DNA of 64,000 nucleotides from an uncultured Opitutia bacterium (GTDB taxonomy: Bacteria > Verrucomicrobiota > Verrucomicrobiia > Opitutales > Opitutaceae), in contig CAIRCN010000010.1 of the NCBI GenBank assembly GCA_903877135.1, forward strand, positions 62,001-126,000. Reading direction: 5' to 3'. This document shows positions 49,022 through 58,200 of this stretch, one piece after another; position 1 is the stretch's first letter; the number at the start of each line of letters is the position of its first letter. The translations under genes were made by a program, and so were the position numbers. Under the pieces are notes generated by a model. That model worked only from the letters and a program-made list of their open reading frames with translations. It did no database searches and was not told the DNA's origin.

Positions 49022-50509
49022 TTATTTTTTCCAGACGTCGCCGACGTCGCCGCCGAACCAGCGGGAGCTGACGACTTTTTGCTGGGTGTAGAACTGGATG
49101 CTTTCTTTGCCCTGGATGTGGAGGTCGCCGAAGAACGACTCGTCCCAGCCGGTGAAGGGAAACATCGCCATCGTGGCGGGCACGCCGACGTTCACGCCGA
49201 CCATGCCGGCTTTCACGCGCATCGTGAACTCGCGGGCGGCGCGTCCGCTGTTGGTGAAGATCGCCGCGCCGTTGCCGAAGACGGACTTGTTGGCCTGCTC
49301 AATGGCGGCGTCGAGATCGACCATCCGCATGACGTTGAGCACAGGGCCGAAAATCTCCTCGCGGGCGAGGGTCATGTTGTTCCGCACGCCGTCGACGACT
49401 GTGGCGCCGAGGTAGAAACCGCGCGGGGCGTCGGGGACTTTCACGCTGCGGCCGTCGGCGATGATCCGGGCGCCCTCGGACTCGCCGCTGGCGAGGAGGC
49501 TGAGCACGCGGTCGCGGTGGGCGGCGGTGATGACGGGGCCCATGTCGGGCTGCGCGGCGCGGTCGGTCGGGCCGACCCGGATGGCGTTGGCGGCCTTGAC
49601 GAGATCGGGGAGCACGCGTTCGGCGGCGGCGCCGATGGCGATGGCGGTCGAGCCGGCCATGCAGCGTTCGCCGGCGCAACCGAAGGCGGCGGTAGCGAGA
49701 TTCTCGACGGTCTTGGCGACGTCGGCGTCGGGCATGACGACGATGTAGTTTTTCGCGCCGCCGTTGGCTTGGACGCGTTTGCCGTGCTTGATGCCGGTTT
49801 CGTAGATGTATTTCGCGATGGGGGTGGAGCCGACGAATGAGACCGCCGTGACCTTCGGGTGCATGAGCAGGCCGTCGACGACGGCGCGGCCACCGTGGAC
49901 GAGGTTGAAGACGCCCTTGGGCAGGCCGGCCTGCTCGAGGAGCTGGCCGAGAAGGATGGCGCTAAGCGGGACTTTCTCGCTCGGCTTCAGGACGAAGGTG
50001 TTGCCGCAGGCGAGGGCGACGGGGAACATCCAGAGCGGCACCATCGCGGGGAAATTGAAGGGCGTGATGCCGACGCAGACGCCGAGCGGCATGTTGATGG
50101 TGTCGCAGTCCACGCCGCGGGCGATGTTGCGGAGCGAGTCGCCGAAAAGGAGCGTGGGGATGCCGCAGGCGTATTCGATGTTTTCGAGGCCGCGGAAGAT
50201 GGAGCCGCGGGCCTCGGCGTGGGTCTTGCCGTGCTCGCGCGAGACGGTCTGGCAGAGCCGATCGAAGTTGGCCTCGACGAGCTGGCGGTAGCGAAAAAAC
50301 ACGCGGGCGCGTTCAATCGGCGGAGTGTCACGCCAGGCGGGGAAGGCGGCGTTCGCGGCCTCAACGGCGGCGTTGACCTCGGCAAGGCCGCCCGCGGGGC
50401 ACTCGGCGATGACGTCGCCCGTGGAGGGATTGAAGACGGGCGTGGTGACGCCGGAGGGCGTCTGCCATTCGCCGCCAATGAAATTGGGGCAGGGTGCTAG
50501 ATGATTCAT
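49022..50509 (-). CDS. mmsA: CoA-acylating (methyl)malonate-semialdehyde dehydrogenase
   Basis: Oxidises malonate or methylmalonate semialdehyde with NAD and CoA to acetyl- or propionyl-CoA, releasing CO2. 495 residues with the aldehyde dehydrogenase fold; the catalytic Cys (about 281) is in GCAGERCMAG, without the general-base Glu motif of hydrolytic ALDHs, as in MmsA. Other blocks: GITPFNFPAMVPLWMFP, LKPSEKVPLSAI, REEIFGPVLNV. It follows preA after 3 nt. In this cluster it provides the last step of uracil/thymine breakdown. Confidence 0.94.
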   Translation of the reverse strand: MNHLAPCPNFIGGEWQTPSGVTTPVFNPSTGDVIAECPAGGLAEVNAAVEAANAAFPAWRDTPPIERARVFFRYRQLVEANFDRLCQTVSREHGKTHAEARGSIFRGLENIEYACGIPTLLFGDSLRNIARGVDCDTINMPLGVCVGITPFNFPAMVPLWMFPVALACGNTFVLKPSEKVPLSAILLGQLLEQAGLPKGVFNLVHGGRAVVDGLLMHPKVTAVSFVGSTPIAKYIYETGIKHGKRVQANGGAKNYIVVMPDADVAKTVENLATAAFGCAGERCMAGSTAIAIGAAAERVLPDLVKAANAIRVGPTDRAAQPDMGPVITAAHRDRVLSLLASGESEGARIIADGRSVKVPDAPRGFYLGATVVDGVRNNMTLAREEIFGPVLNVMRMVDLDAAIEQANKSVFGNGAAIFTNSGRAAREFTMRVKAGMVGVNVGVPATMAMFPFTGWDESFFGDLHIQGKESIQFYTQQKVVSSRWFGGDVGDVWKK

Positions 50510-50512
50510 AGA

Positions 50513-51829
50513 TTAGGGGTGCGGCGGGATGGGCTGCATTTCACCGGCGGCGAGTTTTTCCTGGTAGTTGCTCCAGCTCATCGGGGGTTGGCCGTTGTCG
50601 ATCACGGTCATCTTGATGCAGTCGTCCACGGGGCAGACGAGACTGCACAGGTTGCAGCCGACACAGTCGTCTTCGCGGACTTTCGGGACCGGTTTGTGCG
50701 GGACGCGACCGGGGCCGAGGTCGAGACCGAGCTCCTCGGGCGTTTTCAGGTCGATGCACTGGTGGGCGCCGTCTTCGCAGGCGATGTAGCACAGGTTGCA
50801 GCCGATGCATTTCGCGTAGTCGATGCGGGCGACGCGCTGCCAGTGGAGGTCGAGCGTCTCCCATTTTTGCAGGGTGGGCACGGAGCGCCCGATGAGTTCG
50901 GTGACGGACTTCATGCCCTTGCTGTCGAGGTAGGAGCTGAGGCCTTCGTGCATGTCCTCCACGATACGGAAGCCGTAGTGCATGATCGCGGTGCAGACCT
51001 GCACGCTGGTGGAGCCGAGGGCGATGAACTCGGCGGCGTCGCGCCAGGTGGCGATGCCGCCGATGCCGGAAATGGGGAGGCGGACATCGGGGTCGGCGGC
51101 GCAGGACTGGACCATGTTGAGCGCGATCGGCTTCACGGCGGGACCGCAGTAGCCGCCGTGCGAGCTGCGGCCGGCGACGGTGGGCTCGGGCACGAACGTG
51201 TCGAGGTTCACGTTGGTGATCGAGTTGATGGTGTTGATGAGCGAGAGGGCATTGGCGCCGGCGCGGCGCGCGGCGCGGGCGACGGCGGTGACGTCGGTGA
51301 CGTTGGGGGTGAGCTTGACGATGACGGGGATGGTGGCGACCTCCATGACCCAGCTGGTGATTTTCTCGGCGACGGCGGGTTGCTGGCCGACGGCGGAGCC
51401 CATGCCGCGCTCGCACATGCCGTGGGGGCAGCCGAAGTTGAGCTCGATGCCGTCGGCGCCGGCGTCGGCGGCGCGCTTGACGAACTCGTGCCACTGCTCG
51501 CGCGTCTCGACCATGAGGGAGGCGATGACGGCGTGGTGCGGCCAGCGGGCCTTCACCTCGGCGATTTCGCGGAAATTTTTCTCGGGCGAGCGGTCGCTGA
51601 TGAGCTCGATGTTGTTGAAGCCGACCATGCGGTCGGGGCCGTGGTTGAGCGCGGAGTAGCGGGAGGCGACGTTGACGATGGGGGCGCCGATGGTCTTCCA
51701 GACGACGCCGCCCCAGCCGGCCTCGAAGGCGCGGTGGGCCTGGTAGCCGGTGTTGGACGGCGGGCCGGAGGCGACCCAGAAGGGGTTGGGGGATTTGATG
51801 CCGGCGAGGTTAGTGGAGAGGTCGGCCAT
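50513..51829 (-). CDS. preA: NAD-dependent dihydropyrimidine dehydrogenase, subunit PreA
   Basis: Catalytic FMN/Fe-S subunit reducing uracil or thymine to the dihydro form. 438 residues: a DHOD-like barrel with NPFWVASGPPSNT, the active-site loop NFGCPHGMCERGMGSAVGQ (catalytic Cys), SGIGGIATWRDAAEF; then two 4Fe-4S motifs at the C-terminus, CIGCNLCYIACEDGAHQC (about 343) and CVGCNLCSLVCPVDDC (about 395). It pairs with the PreT encoded 37 nt upstream. Confident. Confidence 0.95.
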   Translation of the reverse strand: MADLSTNLAGIKSPNPFWVASGPPSNTGYQAHRAFEAGWGGVVWKTIGAPIVNVASRYSALNHGPDRMVGFNNIELISDRSPEKNFREIAEVKARWPHHAVIASLMVETREQWHEFVKRAADAGADGIELNFGCPHGMCERGMGSAVGQQPAVAEKITSWVMEVATIPVIVKLTPNVTDVTAVARAARRAGANALSLINTINSITNVNLDTFVPEPTVAGRSSHGGYCGPAVKPIALNMVQSCAADPDVRLPISGIGGIATWRDAAEFIALGSTSVQVCTAIMHYGFRIVEDMHEGLSSYLDSKGMKSVTELIGRSVPTLQKWETLDLHWQRVARIDYAKCIGCNLCYIACEDGAHQCIDLKTPEELGLDLGPGRVPHKPVPKVREDDCVGCNLCSLVCPVDDCIKMTVIDNGQPPMSWSNYQEKLAAGEMQPIPPHP

Positions 51830-51866
51830 GGGGTATAGTGATGAGTGAAGAGTGGCGAGTGATGAG

Positions 51867-53315
51867 CTACTTTTTCAGCGCTTCCACCAACTCGTGGGCG
51901 CGGATGGGTGAGAGGAGGCCGGAGCCGCTGGAGCCCTGCTTCGCGCCGAGGCGCGAGGGCTGGACGAGCGGCGTGGCGGTTTCTTTCGTGAGGAACGTGT
52001 GGATGCCGTGCGCGGCCTTCTTACCCTCGCCGACGGCGTTGACGACTTCGCGACCGCCGTTGGCGCAGTCGCCGCCGGTGAAGATGTGCGGGACGTTGGT
52101 CTGACCAGTGAGCGGGTCGTGGGCGATGACGCCGCGCGAGTCGATTTGGAGCGCGGGGAAGAGCTGCCGGAGCAGCGCGACCTGCTTTTCCTGGCCGACG
52201 GCCTTGAGGACGAGATCGCAGGGCTCGATATATTCGGTTTCGGGAATCGGCTCGGGACGACCGTCCGCGCCGGCGCGGGTGCGGACCAGGCGGAGGCCGA
52301 TCACATGGCCGGCGCTGCCGCGCACCTCGACGGGCATGACGTTGAAGAGGAAGCGGGCGCCGTCGTGCTTCGCCAGTTGGTATTCGAAGTTGTATGCGGA
52401 CATGTCGCCTTCGCTGCGGCGGTAAACGACTGTGGCCTGCTCGGCGCCGAGGCGAAGCGACTGCGTGACGGCGTCGATGGCGGTATTGCCAGCACCGATG
52501 ACGACGACGCGGCGGCCGATCGGCACCCGGTCGAGGGGGTGGGTGTGGATCTGGTCGATGAAGTCGAGGGCGTCGACGACTTCGGGGAGATTCTCGCCCG
52601 GGATGCGCAGGCGGGTGGCAGCACCAAGGCCGACCCCGACAAAGATCGCGTCGAAGGCCTTTTCAAGTTGGGCCACGGTGAGATCCTTGCCGATGGTGAG
52701 GCCGCAGCGGAGCTCGACGCCGAGGGAACCGACGAGTTCGGCCTCGGCCAGGCTGACATCGGGTTTCATCTTGTAGTAGGCGATGCCGTAGGTGTTGAGG
52801 CCGCCGGGCCGGGCCTGTTTCTCGAAGACAACGACAGTGTGGCCGAGCTGGGCGAGTTCGGCGGCGCAAGCGAGGCCGGCGGGGCCAGCGCCGATGACGG
52901 CGACGCGCTTGCCGGAGGTCTGCGCAGGGAGAGAAAAGACCTTGATCCCACGCTCGGCCACGTAGTCGGTGGCGTAGCGCTGGAGGCGGCCGATCTGGAT
53001 GGGTTGCTCATCGCGGTCTTCGAGCACGCAGGCGCCTTCGCAGAGGACGGAGGTTGGGCAAACGCGGGCGCAGGAAGCGCCGAGGATGTTGGCGGTGAGG
53101 ATGGTTTTGGCGGCGGCGACGGGGTTGCCGTGGGCGATTTTCTTGATGAAGGCGGGGACGTCGATGCCGGCCGGGCACGCCATGATGCAGGGTGCGTCGA
53201 AGCAGTAAAGGCAGCGGTTCGCCTCGACGAGGGCTTCCTGGCGGCGCAGGGCGGGTTTCAACTCGGCCATGTTGGCCGCGATGGTGGCGGCGGGAAGGAG
53301 TGGTTGGAGTGGCAT
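51867..53315 (-). CDS. preT: NAD-dependent dihydropyrimidine dehydrogenase, subunit PreT
   Basis: Flavin subunit delivering NAD(P)H electrons to PreA. 482 residues with the N-terminal Fe-S region (CLYCFDAPCIMACPAGIDVP and CARVCPTSVLCEGACVL), the FAD site VAVIGAGPAGLACAAELA, the NAD(P) site VVVIGAGNTAIDAV, and IFTGGDCANGGREVVNAVGE near the C-terminus. It is the first gene of the minus-strand pyrimidine operon. A 228-nt gap separates it from the divergent amidohydrolase gene. It is somewhat longer than the E. coli protein. Confidence 0.94.
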   Translation of the reverse strand: MPLQPLLPAATIAANMAELKPALRRQEALVEANRCLYCFDAPCIMACPAGIDVPAFIKKIAHGNPVAAAKTILTANILGASCARVCPTSVLCEGACVLEDRDEQPIQIGRLQRYATDYVAERGIKVFSLPAQTSGKRVAVIGAGPAGLACAAELAQLGHTVVVFEKQARPGGLNTYGIAYYKMKPDVSLAEAELVGSLGVELRCGLTIGKDLTVAQLEKAFDAIFVGVGLGAATRLRIPGENLPEVVDALDFIDQIHTHPLDRVPIGRRVVVIGAGNTAIDAVTQSLRLGAEQATVVYRRSEGDMSAYNFEYQLAKHDGARFLFNVMPVEVRGSAGHVIGLRLVRTRAGADGRPEPIPETEYIEPCDLVLKAVGQEKQVALLRQLFPALQIDSRGVIAHDPLTGQTNVPHIFTGGDCANGGREVVNAVGEGKKAAHGIHTFLTKETATPLVQPSRLGAKQGSSGSGLLSPIRAHELVEALKK

Positions 53316-53543
53316 GGAGAGAATGCGCAGGAGAAATAGGCGCGGCGCTAGGACGGGAGGCAGCCGAAGAGGCGGAGGAGGGGGTTTCCGGCAACGCGGT
53401 GCGGCTGCGATCAGGAATTTTTCTTGGCGGGGACGTAAACGGTGCGTTGCATGCTGCGCAGGGAAGGCTATTTTCCAAGCAGAAACAACCCCTGCCCGCA
53501 GTGGGCAATCGGGTGAAAGAGGACAAAATCACCCCCTTGATCC
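53316..53543. promoter_or_regulatory. Divergent control region of the pyrimidine cluster
   Basis: The 228 bases between preT (minus) and the amidohydrolase gene (plus) must contain the promoters of both transcripts. I see no convincing -35/-10 pair or clear operator; a short inverted feature TGCGTTGCATGCTGCGCA lies near 53440. No regulator gene is encoded in the cluster. Confidence 0.45.
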
Positions 53544-54794
53544 ATGAGCACCGAGATTGACCCCAAGCGAACCGTGGCCGAGTTGAAGGATCTCCGCCGG
53601 CTCACCGCCGACGGAAATGGCGCGCAGCGAGTTGCGTTCACGCCGATGTGGGTGAAGACGCGGGTGTGGTTGCGGCAGAAGCTCGACGAGGTTTCCGGGC
53701 TTGAGGTGCGCACCGACGCGGCGGGAAATCTCTGGGCGACGCTGCATGGCGACTCGGAACGGGCGCTCCTCATCGGCGGGCATATGGACTCTGTGCCGAA
53801 CGGTGGCTGGCTTGACGGCTGCCTCAATGTGCTGGCGGGCGTGGAAATTTTGCGGCGGATTAGCGCGCAATACGGCGGCCGCCCACCGGTGACGGTGCGA
53901 CTGGTCGATTGGGCAGACGAGGAGGGCGCGCGCTTTGGGAAAAGCCTGTTCGGGTCGTCGGCGTGCTCGGGTAACCTCGACATGGATGAGGCGCGCAAGT
54001 TGCGCGACCGGGACGGCATCGGCCTATCGGACGCGCTGAAGACGGTCGGCGTGGATTTCGAGCGCGTGAAGGAGAGCGGCGCGGAGTTGGTAAATGCCGC
54101 GGCGTATCTTGAGCTGCACATCGAGCAGGGGCCGGTGCTGCTCGACCTGGATTTGCCGCTGGGCGCGGTGCTGGGGACGTTTGGCGTCGAGCGACACGCG
54201 ATCACGTTTCACGGGCAGGCGGCGCATTCCGGGAGCACGCCGATGAACCGGCGCAAGGACGCGTTTCTCGCGGCGGCGAAGCTGAGCCCGGAAATTTACG
54301 AAATCGCGCGGCGTAGCGGCAACGGCGTGTGCACCATCGGTTCGTGCACGACGAAGCCCGGCATCGTGACGAGCGTTGTCGAGGAGTGCCGGATCACGCT
54401 CGACCAACGGCATCTCGATGGCGCGGCGCTCGCGCGGATGTTGCAGGAGGCACGCGAGGCGAGCGAGCGCTTCGCGAAGGAAGGCAACGTGCGCGTGAAC
54501 TGGGAGCGGTTGTGGCACATCGAACCGCGGCCGTTTCACCCGGAGTTGATCGAGCTGTGCAACGCGGCGATCAAGGAGACTTGCGGGGTGTCGCACCGGC
54601 TGCCGTCGGGTCCGCTGCACGACGCGGCGGAGGTCGCTTGCGCCGGGGTGCCGACGATCATGATGTTCGTGCAGAGCCTGCACGGCATCAGCCACAACAA
54701 GATCGAGGACACCAAAGAGGAGCATCTGGAGTTGTGTGTGAAGGCGTTCGACCGACTGGCGGAAGAGGCGATGCGGTGGGTGGCGGCGAGTTAA
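53544..54794 (+). CDS. Zn-dependent carbamoyl-amidohydrolase, probable beta-ureidopropionase
   Basis: M20-related hydantoinase/carbamoylase family enzyme, 416 residues. It shows the metal site GGHMDSVPNGGWLDGCLNVLAG (His and Asp), WADEEGARFGKSLFGS (Glu pair), LHIEQGPVLLD, and the dimerisation-domain AAHSGSTPMNRRKDA. Family members hydrolyse N-carbamoyl amino acids or allantoate. Divergent placement next to the preT-preA-mmsA-hydA operon makes N-carbamoyl-beta-alanine the likeliest substrate, completing the pathway. That substrate is inferred; the family is clear. Confidence 0.88.
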   Translation: MSTEIDPKRTVAELKDLRRLTADGNGAQRVAFTPMWVKTRVWLRQKLDEVSGLEVRTDAAGNLWATLHGDSERALLIGGHMDSVPNGGWLDGCLNVLAGVEILRRISAQYGGRPPVTVRLVDWADEEGARFGKSLFGSSACSGNLDMDEARKLRDRDGIGLSDALKTVGVDFERVKESGAELVNAAAYLELHIEQGPVLLDLDLPLGAVLGTFGVERHAITFHGQAAHSGSTPMNRRKDAFLAAAKLSPEIYEIARRSGNGVCTIGSCTTKPGIVTSVVEECRITLDQRHLDGAALARMLQEAREASERFAKEGNVRVNWERLWHIEPRPFHPELIELCNAAIKETCGVSHRLPSGPLHDAAEVACAGVPTIMMFVQSLHGISHNKIEDTKEEHLELCVKAFDRLAEEAMRWVAAS

Positions 54795-54849
54795 GGGCTT
54801 GTGTTTCGAGACTGATGCGGAGAGATAACAGCTGTCGTCCTTACCCCTA

Positions 54850-55131
54850 ATGCCTCCCCTTGCACCGTTGGCGGAGATTTTTGGACAACCTGCCTATGAA
54901 TTTATTGGCTTGGTTGGTGGCACCACCATGGCTTTTGCCGCTTGGCTGAAGTGGCGGCTCTCCTGGCTCTGCTCCGATGTGGAGGAGGAGGAGAAGGACG
55001 CGAAAATCACAGCGAGGCAGGCGCAAAATCGCCTGCGCGTTTTGCGCCTGATGGTTCCATTACTGATGCTAGTCGGGATGGGGCTGCTGGTGTTTGCCGC
55101 ACGCAATTGGGTTCATAGGCTGCCATTCTGA
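54850..55131 (+). CDS. Small two-helix membrane protein
   Basis: Not recognised. 93 residues with two hydrophobic helices (FIGLVGGTTMAFAAWLKW and LMVPLLMLVGMGLLVFAA) joined by a charged, probably cytoplasmic helix (VEEEEKDAKITARQAQ). It starts 55 nt after the amidohydrolase and ends 75 nt before the convergent large oxidoreductase gene. The protein-like composition and ATG make it a plausible real gene, but there is no family evidence. Confidence 0.55.
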   Translation: MPPLAPLAEIFGQPAYEFIGLVGGTTMAFAAWLKWRLSWLCSDVEEEEKDAKITARQAQNRLRVLRLMVPLLMLVGMGLLVFAARNWVHRLPF

Positions 55132-55206
55132 CCGGGCGCCACGACACGCATCGCCTGTAGGCAGGCTTCTACACCCGGGAAAGTAGAAATCAGCTGGATG
55201 CCTGTG

Positions 55207-58200
55207 TTACTTCACAGCGGCGAGTTCGGTGGTGAAGAGTTCGCGGGTTCTCGCTTTCGCGTCGGCGAAGACGAGCTCGCCTTTGTCGATTTTGGTGAGA
55301 AAAGCTTTTTGCGCGACGTAGTCCTTGTTCGCCACGCCGGCCTTGCCCTGGAGCATGCGCCAGGCTTTGCGGCGTTCGACGGCAAAAAGCACCATCTGGC
55401 GTGAGACGGCGTAGTATTTCATTTTGCCGTGCTCCTCGGCCTTGATGAAGCAACCGAAGTTGGGGACGAAGCTGCGGTGCTTGGGCTCAAACACGCGGCG
55501 GTGGACGACGTCGTCCTGCGTGATGAAGAGCAGGATGTCGTCGAACGGGATGAGCTTGGCGGTGTCCTCCTCCTTGACCGCCTTCACGTGCTTGCGGAAG
55601 CGGCCCTCGGTGATCGCCCAGTGGGCGACGCCGAAGCTATATTCCTCGCCGGTGGTGGAGTATTTCGTGCGCCACCAATCACGGTCGATACTCGGATTGC
55701 CCTTGAGGTCGAAGGCCTCCTGTGCGGTCTCGCCCTTCCGGGGGTTGAAGACGAATTCCGGCATGCCGCGGGCGTCGCGGACAAACTTCGCCTGATCGGC
55801 GCTCATGTTGTCGCCCACGCCGTGCTCGGGCTGGCAGGTCGTGTAGGATTGGAAGAACGCGGTGCCGCGATACTCGAGGCCGTCGAGCAGCGCCTTGTAG
55901 AGCTTGGCGGCGTTGGCCATCGAGACTTGGGCGACGAACGGCGAACCGTGACCGGCAGTCAGGATTTCGGAAACGTTTTTCTTCTCGATCAGCTTGCCCT
56001 GTGAGGCGACGCCGAACTGGTTCATGTCGTAACCGCCGAGCATCGTGGACGAGTCGGAGTTCTGGCCGCCGGTGTTGGAGTAAACCTGCGTGTCGAGCAT
56101 GAGGATCTTCACGTTGGGGCGGTTCTGCAGGACGACCTTGGAGACGTTCTGGAAACCGATGTCGCCGAGCGCGCCGTCGCCACCGACGACCCAGACCTTC
56201 GGGAGTTCGCGGATTTCCTGCTCTGTCATGAGCGCGTCGTCCAGATGCGTGAGGAGGAAGTAATCCGCCTCGCTCGCGACGTCGGTGGCGCGATCGAGCA
56301 GTGCATCGGAGAGGCGCTCGGGCACGACAGAGCGGCGCGAGTGCTCGAGGATGGCCGACTCGGCCATGAGCCAGGAGATCGTCGCGCCGTCCTGGAAGAG
56401 CGAGTTCATCCACGGGTAAGGGTGCGGATTGCCCGGGGGCGTGGAGCCGTAAACGGTGTTACAACCGGTGCTCGCGCCCATCATCATCACGGACATGCCG
56501 TTCGCCCGGCGACCGTCGACGGATTGAAGCTCCTTGTGGTTGAACGCGTCCTGCTCCAGGACGGCTACGAGGCCGCCGATGAGCTGTTCGTCAGTGATCG
56601 GGCCATGCTTGGCCTCGTAGTCAGCGATGCGCAAAGCGGTGTCGGCGTCATTTTCGCCGCCGAGGCCGACGATGACGTGGGTGTAGGTTTTGCGGAAGAG
56701 CTGATATTCCTGCTCGCTGCGGGCCTTGAGGGCGGCGAGTTTTTGCATGCCTTCGGTGCGGAGGCGCGAGGCCTTGGCGCGGAGGCGATCAGCCTTCTTG
56801 TGGTAGAGCGGGCGCATGTAGGCTTCCGTCACGCTCGCGACAGAGCGAAGGATGCTCTTCTCACCGCAGCCCGCGCAGGCGCCGTCGCCGGAGACGAGGG
56901 CCTCGTAGTTCCGGCGGACCATGAGGTGATTGCGGAGCGCGGCCTCGCGGGAGCTGGCGGCGTCGCTGTCGTTGTAGAGCCCGAGGTATTTCTGCGGGGT
57001 GTCGGGGAGGAGGCGCGAGAAGACCTGAGCGGTGGTTAGCTCGGCGTTGAGGTCCTCGGTTTCGCGGGTCATGCGCAGGGCGTCGTGGTCGCCGCAGACC
57101 TGCACGCACTCGCCGCAGCCCTTGCAGAGGTCGGAGACGAAGATGGAGAACAGGCCGCCGGCGCCGGGATTCTTGGCCTCGATGGACCGGAAGATCGCGG
57201 GGACGTTGCCGTAGGCGAGGGGGAGCGTGGCGATGATGCCGGTGAACTCGGTCTTTGCCTTGTCCGAGATGCCGGCGAGCGCGGTAACCTCCTCGCGGAT
57301 GATGTCCTTGAAGGGGAGCTTGGCCTTGGTCTTGACGGCCTCGTTCATCCGGGCGCGGGCGCGCTGCTCGAGGGCGGGCATTTCGGCACCAAGCTTGAGG
57401 CGCTCGGCACGGTCAGTGATGTAGTTGTTGACCGCGGTCTTGAGCACGGTGGCGACGTCCTGTGCGGTGTTGGGCAGTGCGGTGTCGGGGCACGCGGTGA
57501 TGCACTCCATGCACTGGGTGCAGTTTTCGGCGATGTAGACGGGCGTCTCGCGGCGCGCGACGTATTTGGACTGCGTGGCGCCGGTGCCGGCGCCCATGAG
57601 ACCGACGGAGGCGAGTGCACCGGCGGGCTGGTGATAGCCGAGCCCGGCGCGGAATTCGGAGTCGAATTTGGCGAGCGTCTGGAGCGGGGCGCGGGCGGGC
57701 TGAGCCGCCGGCATAGCGATGCTGTCGCAACCAGAAGCGGCGCAGCCGGCGGTCGGAATGATAGCGTGCTGGCCCTGGGGCGCGATGGCCGGATTGCGCA
57801 TCGACGAGCGGTCGGGATCGCCGAGGCTGCCGAGCTTGATCTCGGTGACGCGCGAGAACCCTTCTGTCATCACCGTCATGTTGGAGGTGACAACGGCGTC
57901 GCCGAAGCGGCCGAATTTCTTCACATATTGCTTCCGCACGCTCTCGAGGAATTTTTCCTCGGTGATCGCGTAGGTCTGGAGGAAGGGGCTGACGCGGAAG
58001 AACGCACCGAGGAAGGAATTGCCCTGCATGCGGAGCTGGAGCTCCGCCTGATTGGTGGCCTTGCGGGCGATCTCGAAGCCGGGGAGGATGAAGACGCGGA
58101 TGTTGTTTTCCTGGACAAACTGGCGGTATTTCGCGGGGATGCGCTGCCACGCGACCTCGGGGGTGTCGCTCGATTCCCAGACGAGCGAGCCGCCCTTCTT

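Noticed and set aside
47597-49840. Long antisense open frame across dihydropyrimidinase and mmsA
   Set aside because: Same explanation: low-complexity shadow of GC-rich genes on the other strand.
55171-55192. Hairpin TTCTAC / GTAGAA between the small membrane protein and the large oxidoreductase gene
   Set aside because: Only 6 bp of mostly A-T pairs and no T run; not a supportable terminator.
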